A DNA stretch of 64,000 nt from Adenophora triphylla var. japonica (taxonomy: Eukaryota > Streptophyta > Magnoliopsida > Asterales > Campanulaceae). This document shows positions 23,255-35,856 of this stretch, one piece after another. The number at the start of each line of letters is the position of its first letter. The stretch's first letter is position 1. The DNA lies in the NCBI GenBank assembly GCA_022495995.1, contig JAFEMH010002436.1, positions 1 through 64,000 of the forward strand, given 5' to 3'. The translations under genes and the position numbers were made by a program. The notes below the pieces were generated by a model that saw nothing but the letters and a program-made list of their open reading frames with translations, was not told the origin of the DNA and ran no database searches.

Positions 23255-23707
23255 GAGAGCATTCATGAGATAATATTCAAGAAAAGTTTGAAAATTATTC
23301 ATTGGGGAATTTCATCAAACACCTAGCATGCATACTAAGAGTTCATGCACAAACTTGCATTTGGACACCCAAATCATGCCTCCCTAAAATTCTAAACAAC
23401 TAGGACGTAGGCATGTTGCATAAAATCATCATCAAAACCCATAAAAATCATAAAATCTAGTATGCATTGCATAAACCCTAACATTGAGAAAAAGGTGGCA
23501 AATTTCAATTTTGATGGAATTGATGAATGCAAGAATGGAATTGATTAATCTAAAGCATGAAATTGAGTTCTAGAAGGAGTTTATTACTAATTCATGATGA
23601 ATATGGTGAGAGATATGGGTCTCTCTCAAGACAACGAGGTCATCAGAGTCATATGTCATCCCCTTGAGAAAGTCGTTCATTTGGTGGGATCGCCTTTGAT
23701 TTGCCTT
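23255..23707 (-). pseudogene. PMD gene first exon and part of intron (duplicate)
   Basis: This is the copy of unit 1 bases 5563-6015. The start codon is destroyed: the reverse-strand ATG at 6013-6015 is AAG here (23705-23707). The exon 1 donor is kept. Because the duplication breakpoint lies inside intron 1, exons 2 onward are absent and this copy cannot make a PMD protein. Confidence 0.75.
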
Positions 23708-24788
23708 AGAATTGATATTTGGATAGGTTTAGAAATTATTTGGATGAAGAAATATACAAGAAATTGATGAAATTTTGGGCAAAATATCGCCTAAGGTTCG
23801 GACTTGGAGAGAAAAGTTTGAATTAAATTGAAAAAATTAGATTGGGTGCTCAAATAAGTAACACAAAAGAAGTTGTCTCGTGCGAGAAAATGTGTTTCGT
23901 ATGAGACAAGTCCCCAGATCAATTGGAATTTGGCTATTGACTAGAAAAGTCAAAACAGCCCCAAAAATCATAAAAAAACATTTTTTTCCAAAGAAAATTG
24001 CCCGGTTCTGAATAAGCTTGGGGTCAATCACACAAGTGAATAATTTCAATTCATAACCTAGACAGGTGAATCTTTGTTTTCTATCACTTTTACAGGTTCA
24101 GAGCCTGAACAGGCGAATCATCAGAAAGGTATCTTCAAAATTGGCTTATGATTTGATTTCTCTGTATGAGTTTACATTTACTTATGAAATTATCAATTTT
24201 CAAATTACCTGAAATAGCCTTTTTCAAGTTATTTGAAGTCAAACTAAGTTTAGCTTTGATTCTCCAATAGAGATACATAAGCAGCCATGCGGCACGACCA
24301 TCCCCGAGTTCTTAATGGATATCTTTACTATCGACGACATTACTTCTCTCATAAGTCATGTTCCAAGGGGCTTAGACAATTTTGAATACATTATCATATG
24401 ATTACACTACTCTAGACTCGCATTTTGATTTTAGAAATTAGGCCTACAGTTTCATCATATTTCGTTAAGTTTTTGACTAACTTTGTTATTTTGGACTTAA
24501 CTGATTAACAGAATTACCAAAGAGGGGCAAAATAGTCAACTCTGGCTAGTTGTCTCGTAAGAGACTACGTGTCTCGCATGAGACAACCATCTAGGAAATA
24601 GTTGATTTTATTTTCTTTTTAACTTCAATCACTTTCTTGTCAACAACTAAATCTGATATTTACATCATTTGTGAATATTCTGGAACCCTCTAGATCAGTG
24701 TCTCTCACATTAAAGTGATTGATTCCTTCCATACTTGTGTTTCCTCTTGGTAGTGTGAGAATGCGTGCTTAACATCCTCTTTTTATTC
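23708..24788 (-). promoter_or_regulatory. Duplicate of the PMD promoter and Tat leader, two palindrome pairs
   Basis: The pairs at 23876-23908 and 24551-24585 match those of 6183-6215 and 6862-6896, and the palindromic cores are unchanged. No ORF is credible. With the ATG and later exons lost, any transcript from here would be non-coding. Confidence 0.5.
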
Positions 24789-25000
24789 AAGTCACCACCT
24801 ATTTTACTTAATGGAAATATAGAAAAACCATGTTTTGATTTAGATTCTCTGGTTCGGGGGTCAAGTTATAGGATTTTAAGGTCAAGGAGCACCAATCTTA
24901 CAATTCTTATTATTGGTCTTGCTTCTAGGGTTTAATTTCATAATTCTTATCATTAAATTAAGCAAATAATAATGAAACGTGCAAATAACTAATTAGATTA
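24789..25000 (-). mobile_element. Tat LTR remnant with degenerate PBS (duplicate)
   Basis: TGGTGACTTG on the reverse strand (24789-24798) and the adjoining U5-like text copy 7099-7300. Here the U5 text reads GGTTCGGGGGTC on the + strand, closer to the Tat form seen at 60670 than the unit 1 copy is, so unit 1 has decayed at this spot. Confidence 0.5.
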
Positions 25001-25745
25001 GTAGTAGCCATGAAAGGACGCCCAAGAAGAATGGGTGCTTCACGACTATTACTAACATCATTCTTCATATCAAGCACAACAAAATCAACCGGCACAATGA
25101 GCTTGTCCACTTGGACCAAAATATCCACCACAATACCCAAAGGACGTTTGACCGATCGGTCGCAAGTTGAAGGGTCATTGTGGTGGATTTAAACTCTCCC
25201 AATCCTAGCTTCTTATACACAGAATATGGCATCAAATTAATGCTTGCACCTAAATCCAACATCGCCTTCACCAATTTAGAATCCCCCAAAGTGATTTTAA
25301 TATTAAATCTATCGGGATCCTTGAGTTTTAGTGGAAGGTGAGATTGGATTACGGCACTCACATTTTCAGAAATCATTGCTTGTTCACCTCTTCCATACCA
25401 TTGTTTTCGGGTATTGAATTCTTTGAAAACCTTGACATAAGATGGGATATTTTAATGACATCCAATAATGGTAAATTGATGTTTTTTAGAAAAAATGTCA
25501 TAAATTTTAGAATATAGCTTTTCCATCTTTTGTCTCATCAATCTACCCGAAAAAGGTATGGGAGGTACATATGGTTTGGGAGGTGAAGGTTTTTCAATTT
25601 GTTTATCTACCAACTCATTTGTAGGGTCCTAGCAGGTTTTTGTGGCTCTCCTTCCACCATGTATTGGTTTAATGTCTCCTTGATTTTCCTTAGTCTTTCG
25701 TGAAAGGTTCGTTCAGGTTCTGGATCAAAATTAGGCTTACACTAC
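25001..25745 (-). pseudogene. Athila gag remnant and protease (duplicate)
   Basis: It matches 7301-8060. The protease reads DLGASINLMPYSVYKKLG (alanine kept, valine in unit 1). Its second half, [21 protein letters not shown] then LGRPFMATT, is open at 24958-25140 in another frame, so one frameshift separates the halves near 25130. Gag is mostly deleted and no polymerase domain follows. Confidence 0.75.
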
Positions 25746-26990
25746 TTCTCACGATCAAGTAAGTAGTGTTGTACCCTTCACTAATTATGCCCTATCTCTT
25801 GAGATTTCCGTTTATGGTATTCCGGCTTGTCACGAATGGGTATTCTAGCTTATCTCTAGATGACCATAATTAGCAAGGATCCATTAAGTTCGCAAATCAA
25901 TGCACTTTCCATTCAAGGAACATCCCTAGGCCATTGAACTACTCTCGTGATCAATGAAACCTAGTTCCTTTATATGGTTTCCTCAATCAAGATTCTCTGC
26001 TAGGTACTTCTCTCGATTGACTGAATCATACAAATTGGACGTCTTCAAAATGTAAGTCATTTTGAGATTGATATAAAGAAATTGTTTAGATGAAGATAGA
26101 TGACAAGACTTTTTATTTAAGATGATGAACAAAATGCACTTTGAGTTTCAAACCCCAAGAATAAGGGGGATTACTCACTAGCCATTATAAACAAGCAAGC
26201 ATAAGTAATAATAAAAGATAAAGGGAAGAAGGACTTATGATTGTAAAGGGATGATGGCTGGAAATAACTCTTGATATTTATTGCTTTCCGAAAATACTTC
26301 AAGAACAATGAACACTTGTATCTTCAAATGTTGTTTGGAACTAATGATAAAGAATTGTATATAATGTATTCTAAACTCAGGTATTCTATTCTCTGGTATG
26401 ATCTGCTCATTTTAGACTAATTACAATGGCCTATATATAGATAAGGAGGAGACTCTTCAAAGTGGTGCCTTAAAAAGGTGCCTTTTAATTATGCAGACAC
26501 CATTTGCATGTCCGGGCTAAGAGATCTGCACGACCGTGCCTCCTTGGCGCCAAAAATGGTTTTGAACTAGTGGAAGGGCACGACTACTCCACCTTTGGCT
26601 GCACGGCCGCTCTGGCCTGGAATGCTCGGCCACTCCTCTTTTCAAGACTCGGCCATTCCTTGTTTTGGGGCCAAAATTGACCTGGAAGAAGGTCACGTGC
26701 ACGGCCGCTCTCGTGCCTGGACCACGGCCGCTCTGGCTGGCTTTTGGCCTTTTTGCTTTATTTGGTGTTGTCCTTCTATAGATTTGACACTTGATTATTT
26801 CAAAGGCCCCCATTTGCTCATAAATTGACTCTAAAACCTGTCTAAGAGTACAAAATATACCAAAAGCATAAAATCGAAGATATATGATAAAAGAAGCCAA
26901 AATAAACTGAAATGCAAACTAAATGATATTAAAACTAAGGGAAAGATTGATAAATGATGGGATAAATGACTATATAATAGTCACTTATTA
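25746..26990 (-). mobile_element. Athila-family 5' LTR, reverse orientation (duplicate)
   Basis: It copies 8061-9305, with palindromes between 26527 and 26742 and TATA CTATATATAG near 26431-26441. The terminal dinucleotide is mutated: the reverse strand starts TA, not TG, at 26990. Several palindromes differ from unit 1 by C/T or G/A changes. Confidence 0.75.
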
Positions 26991-28196
26991 ATATTCCAAT
27001 AGAAAAAGCAAACAAGCAGTAAAAGGAATCAAAGGTTGCAACCAGCTGATAGAGTTCAACCAGTTACAGGACAAGATAAATGAACAAGCAAACAAACAAA
27101 GAGACACGATTATTTGGAGAGGTTCACAGTATTAAATAAGTTATATGTCCTCTACCAAGTTTGGTCAAAACTTGTATTTGTGAAAGGTGCACTATTAATG
27201 CCACTAATCTATTACAAGTTGCAAGCCTTATAATTGAAGGCTGCCTAAAAGAAAGTGATCACTAATGGATCGTGCTACAAGATTGACCAAGCGTTTTCAA
27301 GAGATGTGTTCACAAATTGAACTGATTTCTCTTGGGTGTGTGGTGTGATCAATCAATGTGTTCCAGACACAGTCTTGTTAGGGAACACTTACTACAATTG
27401 ATTGAGTGTGCACAGTGTGTCCTAATAAATAATTAAGTGAATATATGGATTTAAATGCCTTGAACTTTAATGTTTGATTGCTCTTGCAGTTTTTGACAAT
27501 CTCACTCTCAATGATCTTCAATGCACCAACCCTCTTCAATGCTCTGATGAAGGTATTTATATTGACTCCATGAAAGAGTTGTTGTATTTGAAGGGGTTGA
27601 AGGAATGATTTTGATTCTGACAAGTATTTAATGATAATATCTTCTGCATTAAATGCTTGAGATTTTGATGTACAATCATCTTTGAAATTTCCACTGGATA
27701 AAGGAGATGTTGTGAGTACCGGTAACTTTGCCATTCCTCAAAGCAATTACTGACAAGGCGGCAGCAAAGTTTTCATAGCAACTGTTCTACCAACTTCAGC
27801 TAAGTTGTTGGCTGAGTAGGTGAGAACATTAAATGCTTCAACTGATGGGAAGCTTGTTGAGGAAGCTTGGTTGTAGGCAGTAACTAAGGAGCTAACCGGT
27901 TGACTGACCAACCGGCTAAGAGATTGGCTAAGGCAAGGCACGACCGGTTAGAGCGGTCAACCGGTTGAGGATTCTTGTAAAACAAGTTACCAGTAACAAC
28001 TTGGAAAATCTTCTAGGTATTAAAGTCTTCATTCTTTGAGAAAAATACATTAAAGAAAACAATGGCACTAGCACTTAAAGGGAACCTAAGATACATAGAA
28101 AAATCTAATTGGTCTAGATAAAATTAGGGGTCCTCAATATTGCTTAGTATGATTGGGATTAAGCAATTCTAAAGCTATACATATATTTTACTAACA
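26991..28196 (-). mobile_element. Copia-type LTR, reverse orientation (duplicate)
   Basis: It copies 9306-10512. The AACCGGTT palindrome cluster lies at 27892-27970, TATAAATA at 27554-27561 on the reverse strand, and the LTR start TGTTAG at 28196. No internal domain is attached. Confidence 0.55.
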
Positions 28197-30100
28197 TCTC
28201 CCACCATGGCCTAGAGAAGTGGTTAATAGTGCACACTTTCTACAATGGGCTCTCATTCAGAACAAGAGAGACAATTGATGCAGCCGCAGGAGGTGCACTA
28301 ATGAACAGGGCAGTGGACGAAGCATATGACTTGATAGAGAACATTGCCTTGAACCATTATCAATGGTCAAGTGAGAGGGATCAACCGTAAGGGACTCCAG
28401 GTAAGTACAATATTGATGCGGTTAGCATTTTGTCCTCTAAAGTTGATGTTAGTGTTCTTTGTAAACTATGTGATCAAATACACATAGTGTCGAAAGTTGT
28501 AACTTGCTTGACACTACTTCTAGTGAACATGTCAACTTTATTAAATCTTATGGGCAAAATGGTGGTATGTATTCAAACGCATATAACCCGGACAGGAGAA
28601 ATCACCCTAATCTTTCCTATAAGAGTAAGAATGTTCTAAACCCACAACCTTCTTCACAAGCACAACCACTGGGGTTTGCACAAAAGAATTTCAATACTAA
28701 TCCTAATGCTTTTCCTTCCCCTAAATCAAAATTAGATCTTCTTATAGACTTTGTTGTTGATACTGAAAATGCACAAGAGAAGACCAATAAAGATTTTAGG
28801 GAATGCTTTAATTTGTTGAATGTTTGGTTTGATAGTTTAGTCGATCACAATAAAATGCTTGAAAATTAAAAAGTTCAATAGGCCAACACCTTGCATAGAC
28901 CATAAGGGAGTTTTCCCGATCAGCCACGAATGCCCAACGAGCATGTCAATGCGGTAATAATTAGGAGCAGAAAAGAGTTGGTAGATCCCCCTCCTAAGGA
29001 AAAAATCCAACAGAGTGAAGAGAAAGCTAGTCCAACCCCACAGATTGTTGAGACTAACAAAGAGGTTGAGAAGGGGACGGAATCCCCTAAAACTTCTGGA
29101 ATTTATGATCCGCTGATACCATACCCTCAAAGGTTGGTAAAGGCGAAGTTAGATAAAAAATTTGCAAAATTTCTAGAAGCTTTAAAATCAATTTATATCA
29201 ATATTACTTCTACTGATGCATTACAACAAATTCCCTCTTATTCAAAATTTTGAAAAGATATTCTTTAAAACAAGAAGAAATTAGATGAAAATGAGACCGA
29301 CATATTGGCAGAAGATGTTAGTGCCATTTTACAAAGAAAAATTCCTCTCAAATTTGAGGATCCCGACACTTTCTCTATAACTTATAGCATAGGTAAATTT
29401 AATGTTGATAATACAATTCTTGACATTGGGGCTAGTGTTAGCCTATTACCACTTTCTTTTAACGAGAGACTTAGTGTGGGGGAACTCAAACCCACCAACA
29501 TTTCTCTTCAATCGGCGGATTGCTCCATCAAATACCCAATAGGTATTATGGAGGATGTGCCTTGCCATATAGGGAATTTAATAATCTCAGTCGACTTTCT
29601 AGTTCTTGAGATAAAGGAAGACCATCACATTCCTGTTATTCTAGGGAGACCATTCCTTGCTACCACTGGGGCAATTATCGATGTTAAAATGGTAATCTCT
29701 TTTTAAATGCCGGGGATGAGAAGGTCGAATTAACTTTACAAAAATTATGAAAGATTCCCATCTCAAAAATCCTTGCTACGAAGATAATGATTTTGAAAAA
29801 AGTAGCAAGGAGGTTGAAAAATCATAATCTAAAGTCCCATTAGAAAAGTGTCTTATAAACAATGATTCTTTAGATGGTAACAACGATAATGATGTGCTCG
29901 ATTATCCTATATACCATAAAGCTAACCGAATAGCAAAGGATGAGAGCACCATGTTTGAAAAGTTGGATGTTAAAGCGGAGCCATCCAACAAAAAGGTGAA
30001 AAGTAAGGCACCGGAAAAGAGAAGCGCGTCAGGATGTGCATGTGCAAGGATCATAGACTTTCGATTCCGCCAACAACCAGTGCGGAATGGCGCATTGTAG
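28197..30100 (+). pseudogene. Athila gag-protease (duplicate)
   Basis: It copies 10513-12480. Gag is truncated at the N-terminus, and about 70 bases around 28394-28445 are missing compared with unit 1. The frame 28504-28869 is longer than in unit 1 because one frameshift there is absent (QAQPLGFAQKNF reads through). Protease 29305-29706 keeps DIGASVSLLPLSF and LGRPFLAT. As in unit 1, RT, RNase H and integrase are missing, so that loss predates the duplication. Confidence 0.8.
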
Positions 30101-31308
30101 AGACTTCAGACAATCAAATTACCGTCTCCTGCTCATTCCGGTTAAGGAAAAGGGGTCGAGCTAATGACCTTAAACAAGAATCATCGGAATGGTAAACCAA
30201 TGGATTATACGTTTTTATAATTTTTTACCATTTTTAGTATATATTATTATTATTATTTTACTAATATTTATTTTGCAGCTATATATAATAAAAAAGGGTA
30301 AACAGTGCTCAAGGTCCGGTTTCTAAACAGCAACTGCACAAGCTTACTTGAACAACTACACGACCGTGCGGCACGGGCGAGCAGTTTGAAAGACCCGGTC
30401 GTGCAAAAGTTTCTGGACAAACACATCTCTTGCTAAAAACGGGGTTTTTAACCATTCTCCCCAAATCCCTCTCGTCTTCTTCACTCTCTCTCTCTCTCCC
30501 TCTCTCTCTAAACACCCGAGCTCCGAAAAACAACTACCGCCTCAGTAAGTTTATTTCCCCAACCCCCGTTTTAATTTTGTTGTTATATTGTTTTGGGAAC
30601 ATTGAGGACAATGTTTGTTTCAATTGTGGGGGAAAAGAAAATATATGTATTGTTTTTTTTAGTTTGCCTTTGTTTGTATTATAAATTAGTTGTATGATAA
30701 TCTAGTTTCTCATATCTTCTTTATTTATATATTAGTTAGTTGCATGTTAAATTATTCTCATGTTTCATATTTGTTGTATGCATGTTAAATTAGATCATTT
30801 TTTCAATCAAAAATAAATAAATAAATAATATACCCCTATGATGATTTCACTTATAATTCTTACTTACTAGTTTGCCTTAGTAACTCATCCTTTATCCTTT
30901 TATTCATATTTTTATCATTTTAAAAATTTAGAAAAAAAGATCATTAACGATACATTGAAAAGTAGATAGAAAATCATAAAATAATATAAGATTAATAGAA
31001 TTTACTAAGCAAAGCATTCTTTTGATTAATGAATCTTTTGGATCATTGGACACTTGATAGATTTATACACTTATGATTTTTTTCCATTTGTGAAATGCTT
31101 TTCATGAAATGTACAACTCAGGACTTTAATTTTAAATTCCTTTTAAAGATACTCGTATTGTTGTGCACTTTTTGAATCACTACCTACCTTCACTCTTTTC
31201 ATCTTATCATTTTCACAATCAAGGCTAATTGATGAGTAATTCACTACATACGTCTTGTTTAGGTTATCCACTCAAAAATCTAAATGAGTTAATCGTTAAA
31301 AGAGTATG
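30101..31308 (+). other. Athila 3' non-coding region, left part (interrupted)
   Basis: It copies 12481-13692, with the palindrome pair at 30358-30404, the CT-rich tract at 30482-30510 and the ACATTGAGGACAATG block near 30599. It is interrupted at 31309 by the gypsy insertion. Confidence 0.7.
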
Positions 31309-31313
31309 ATGAG
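31309..31313. repeat. Target-site duplication ATGAG, left
   Basis: ATGAG flanks the inserted element on the left and is repeated at 38760-38764. Unit 1 has a single ATGAG at the empty site. Confidence 0.95.
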
Positions 31314-32946
31314 TGATGGAGGAAAACTCCCTCTTGTAATAAAAACCGAGCAAGTGTACTCACTACCGGTGTAGCAGTATGCAAATGCAAGGGTCGAATC
31401 CACAGAGACTCGTTGGTAAACAAGTAAAGTAAAAGCAATGAATTTAGTAACCAAAGTTTATAGATTTGATTTAAAACTAAGAGCATAAATTAAATAACTA
31501 AAACTAACTAGACGAGAAAACAGATTATGAGCAGAGATTCGTAGATTGGATTTCACTTTACCATCATTCTATGCAAAATTTTACTTATAAAACATTAACT
31601 CAACTTCTAGGGTTCATTCACTTTTGCTAGGATCGACACGGTTAGGTGGCCGGATTACAATCCCAAATACTCTTTTAATATTGTGAATTCTATTACGGTT
31701 CCACCATATACCAAGAATAAATTAAGCACACAAGAATTAAAGAACCTAACTTTAATCAATTTCTATTACGGCCTCAATTAAAGTTATTCGATCAATAATG
31801 GTCTATGTATAAATCGCCCAAATTAATGGCTCAATAAATACCCAATTATTCAAAGATGAGTTCGTATCTTAACATACGTCTCGAATCCAAGAACAAGAAA
31901 TTAAAATCTATTGATGAACTAGAAGGAATCAAAGAGAAAGAATTAAAATATTAATATTGCATAGAAATCCGGTAAAGGTTCAACCAATCTACAAATCTAA
32001 TAAATTAGCTACTTATAATTTACAAATAATAAAAACCTGGATTGAATTCGGAATAATTCTTCTTCTTCAATTGATCCAAGAAAAGAAAATAAAATAATGA
32101 TATATGATAAAAAAACGTGATCCTCTGCTTAACATGGCTGCTGTGCTTGTTTATATAGAATTAGGGTGAAATCTGTGGTCCCTAGCTGAGAAATGACACA
32201 AATGCCCTTGAAAAATACGTAAAACTGATGCTGGAAACGACGTAGTGCGGCCGCTCAAGTGGCCTGGCGTGTCCGCGCAAGTTGGCCGTGAGTTTTGGCC
32301 GAGAATTTTCCCTTAAGCGCGGCCGCCCATGATGCCTGGCGCGACCGCCCTCGTTTACAGTGAGTTTGGCCGAGAATCTCCTTTGTGCTGTTCTTGGCCA
32401 GATTGGCCCCAAAATGCCCCAACCTTGGCCCCATTTGGCCTAGCCTTTCCTGCATTGGCCCGGCCATGCCATGAAGTGGCTGGCCACCTTGGCCCAACTT
32501 TTTGGCCTAGATTTTGTATCACTTATATTCGTTTCGTTTCCGCAATTGCCAAGTCTACTTTGATCGCTATAATGAGTTCTTTTGCACTTCGCTCTTTGGG
32601 ATTTTATTTTTAACTTTAACCCACGAATTTTTAGAAATCAAATTCGTCCCAAATTTCCGTCTTTCCAGTTTAGTCCCTGGATTTTCCAATAATTCCAGTT
32701 TAGTCCAAAAGCTTCCAAATGCCAGTTTAGTCCTTGAGCTCGTAATTTCAGTTTTTTTTTTCTTCTCTGCTCCGCTCTACTTTATTCCTTTTGCACTTTT
32801 TAGCCATAAAATGCACCTTTAATCAGCTCTATACCCTGTACTCATAAAATACTCACAAACCACATCAAATATACATAAAACTCGGGAATCAAACTCAAGG
32901 AAAGCCTAAAAGTGCATCATTTGGATGGGTAAATACACATCCATCA
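31314..32946 (-). repeat. 3' LTR of the gag-protease element
   Basis: It spans TGATGGAGGAAAAC to CACATCCATCA in + coordinates. Palindrome pairs lie at 32245-32278 and 32317-32350, and TATA CTATATAA on the reverse strand at 32151-32158. Confidence 0.93.
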
Positions 32947-34563
32947 AACACCCACAAACTAACCTTTTGTTCGTCCCGAGTAAAACAAAACTAAAAGAAG
33001 TAAAATAAAACTACTCTAAATACTAATAATAAAATATAAAAGTAAAATAATTATTTTTGGGATGTTCTATCACAGATGATTCATTGGCCATACAAGTCTC
33101 AGACTCTCACCAACACACATAATCAACAAGTGCCACCACAGTAATGGGATTACAATCACATTGAAGCATAAAAATCACAATTTTCCACCGCGGCCTGAAT
33201 GATGAATGAATTATGGGAGGTCACTGCCAACAACCTAAGATTATTTATGGATTTACTAAGTGATGCTCTAAATCAATATGTTATAGATATTACAACCCAA
33301 AAAGGACACTCATATGCATATTTACACGATTGTCAACCCGGTTACTCGATATTGAAAGAATAATATGGCTTAAAAGTTAAGTTGCGAAAGATCGCAGGGC
33401 TAGGTTCATGGTTACAAATGAAGGTAAGGACATACGAACATAAGAAAGTGAAACTAGAAAGTCTTCTTTTAACAATATATCCTCCACTCACCCTTATTAC
33501 TTCCCAATGTGCCAACCCACAAACTAAAACTTTTTCATACATTGACATGGGGTTGGGCACATTCCACTACTTCCTTTGGTCACCTTGAAATACAATTCCA
33601 CTTTGACATTAGAGAGGGCTTGAATTTTTTTTATTATTTTTTTTTCTTTTTTCTTTTTCTTTTTCTTTGCACAATTACATCACGAAGAATGTGCATTCAA
33701 TATTTTTTTTTTCAAGCCCCTCTTTTCATTACATAACATGACCCATTTTTTTTCGTGACCAATTTCCACTCCACCCTCGATTTTCCAAAATTCACCCACA
33801 ATTCCCAATTCATTCCCTAGCTTCACTTTCTTGAAAAGGTAAGAAAAATTAAATTTGTGTATAGGTTAAAAGGGTAGGACAATGAAGGTACAAATGAAGG
33901 CGAATGGCGGTCTAAAATAACCTCCCACTTTGTGAGAGATTTCATTCATTTTCAAGCTCAAAAGGGGTTCTAGCGAAAATTTTTAGTGACTAGAAAGTTT
34001 AAGGCTTACAAAAAGGGATTCAAAAAATAGCCATATATATCAAGTAACCTATTGACGTGTTATTGACAATCATGCAAACATGTTCTAGGGACCCCGAGAA
34101 TACACAAAGTGATCCCATAAAAGGCACCTAAGTTGATGACAATGACCAAGAATATGATACGGAAGTGAGAGGTGGTGCAATCATAATTTAAATGTTTCAA
34201 TGCAATCCCAATCACCACACTAACAATAGCACATGTGATTTTAAAATTAAAGCACACTAATCATCACAGACTTTGGCCAACATCCCAACTATGAAAAGAA
34301 CAAAATTTTTAAATTTTTCTATTTTTTTAGAGGGTGACACTATATACACTCCCCTATAAACCCACAAACTCGGAGAGTTGCCTACCCCCAAACTCAAAAC
34401 ATGCTATGTCCTCATAGCGAAGAGAACAAAAGCGTGCCTTGGGCTTAACGGATGGCAAGACACTACTAAACAGTAATTAACATAAAAATAAAATATACCT
34501 CATTGGGTTGCCTCCCATGCAGCGCATTTGGTTAAAGTCGTTAGCCCGACTATGGTCCCAAGC
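32947..34563 (-). other. 3' non-coding region and PPT of the gag-protease element
   Basis: The PPT, AGTTTGTGGGTGTT on the reverse strand (32947-32960), adjoins the LTR. The remaining 1.6 kb holds an adenine-rich tract (33626-33668, reverse strand) and no domain. It occupies the place where RT-RNase H-integrase would be. Confidence 0.7.
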
Positions 34564-35805
34564 TTACTTGGCCTTTGCTTTGCGGCCTTTGGACCATCTC
34601 TTCTCCTCACGGGCACAAATGCCCTTCTCTTTCCAAATCAACTCTCCATTGTCAACAAGTAGGGGTAAAGCCACATTTATTTTTGAGACTTTACGCTTGT
34701 GCTTACCCCTCTTTCTTTTCTTTTTATTGGGGTTTCCACCCCCAAACTCAACCTTTTCTGCAACCTGCATAACACCATTCTCACAACCAAGATCAAAAGA
34801 GTTATCATGCACAAAAATAGTAGCAAATATAGAATCAGATAAATCACTATAACTCTCCTCACTAACTTTACATTTTGAAGGCCCTTGTGGTAGATGTGAT
34901 GCATTCGACTCTTTATGGGAGTCGTGTGGGGTGTGATACGACCCGTTACTCCTAGAGTATTGGTCGGCCTTAATGTTACTAGCCATGGGATAAACGTCTG
35001 CATTATCCCCACTTTTCTCACATCCATTCACATCATATTTGACAATTGGTAAATCGGTTATGGCTCCTACAAAACCATCTTCGGGGAAGGGTTTCTTATC
35101 ATTTTTAAGCATACAAAACTTACATTCCTCCCCCATAGCTCTCAATGACACCACCCCTTGACACACATCAATGGTGGCCTTAGTGTCAAACATAAATGGC
35201 CTCCCAAGTAGAATGGGAGTTTTCAGTTGTTCCTCACTTGATCCTTCCATACACATCACATAAAAGTCAATAGGGATAATAATTTTATCAATTTTAACCA
35301 ACACCCCTTCAATAACCCCTAAAGGTCTTTTGATTGAGAGATCCGCCAATTGCAAGTATCTCATGGGTGGTTTCAACTCACATACCCCCAAACTTCTAAA
35401 AACATGAAAGGGCATCACATTGACACTTGCCCCAAGATCCAACAAACCTTTAAAATTTTGACCCCCTACAGAAATTGGGATAGTGAAACACCCGGGATCT
35501 TTTTGAACATGTTTAATCTTTTCAAACTCCACACCTCTCTGGGGTGTGGTTTTCACAACATTGGGAAGAGGGGTTTCTAAATTTAATGCAGAAAATACAT
35601 ATTGAACCTCCCCAATCTCATCCTCTTCCTTACTAATATTATCAATATTATCACATTCGAAATTATCAAGAGAAGATAGAAATACCTCCTCAATTTCCTC
35701 ACTTTCATCCCACACTGTTGTGATTGACTTTGCTTGCTCAGGTGGGATCTTCTCTTTCATCAATTCTTGGGCAACCTTCACAAGTTGCTCTACTTGTGTG
35801 CCCAT
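34564..35805 (-). CDS. Athila-type retropepsin, 413-residue ORF
   Basis: The retroviral-type aspartic protease that matures Gag in the particle is recognised at residues about 95-225: FTIPISVGGQNFKGLLDLG with the catalytic aspartate in DLGASVNVMP, ADLSIKRPLGVIEGV, and [18 protein letters not shown] near the flap and end. Before it lies an acidic linker, after it a long low-complexity tail with KKKRKRGKHKRK and a stop at 34564. The frame is the same as that of gag upstream; a TAA at 35857-35859 separates them. This stop may have been translated through or may be damage. The ORF itself is open. It sits where Gag-Pol would continue, but no RT follows. ATG 35805 is the first in the open frame; the true product probably began in gag. 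Confidence 0.8.
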   Translation of the reverse strand: MGTQVEQLVKVAQELMKEKIPPEQAKSITTVWDESEEIEEVFLSSLDNFECDNIDNISKEEDEIGEVQYVFSALNLETPLPNVVKTTPQRGVEFEKIKHVQKDPGCFTIPISVGGQNFKGLLDLGASVNVMPFHVFRSLGVCELKPPMRYLQLADLSIKRPLGVIEGVLVKIDKIIIPIDFYVMCMEGSSEEQLKTPILLGRPFMFDTKATIDVCQGVVSLRAMGEECKFCMLKNDKKPFPEDGFVGAITDLPIVKYDVNGCEKSGDNADVYPMASNIKADQYSRSNGSYHTPHDSHKESNASHLPQGPSKCKVSEESYSDLSDSIFATIFVHDNSFDLGCENGVMQVAEKVEFGGGNPNKKKRKRGKHKRKVSKINVALPLLVDNGELIWKEKGICAREEKRWSKGRKAKAK

Positions 35806-35856
35806 CTTTTCAAACGCAAAGATCGTATTTCTATTACTTTCTTTGCATCTCCATCC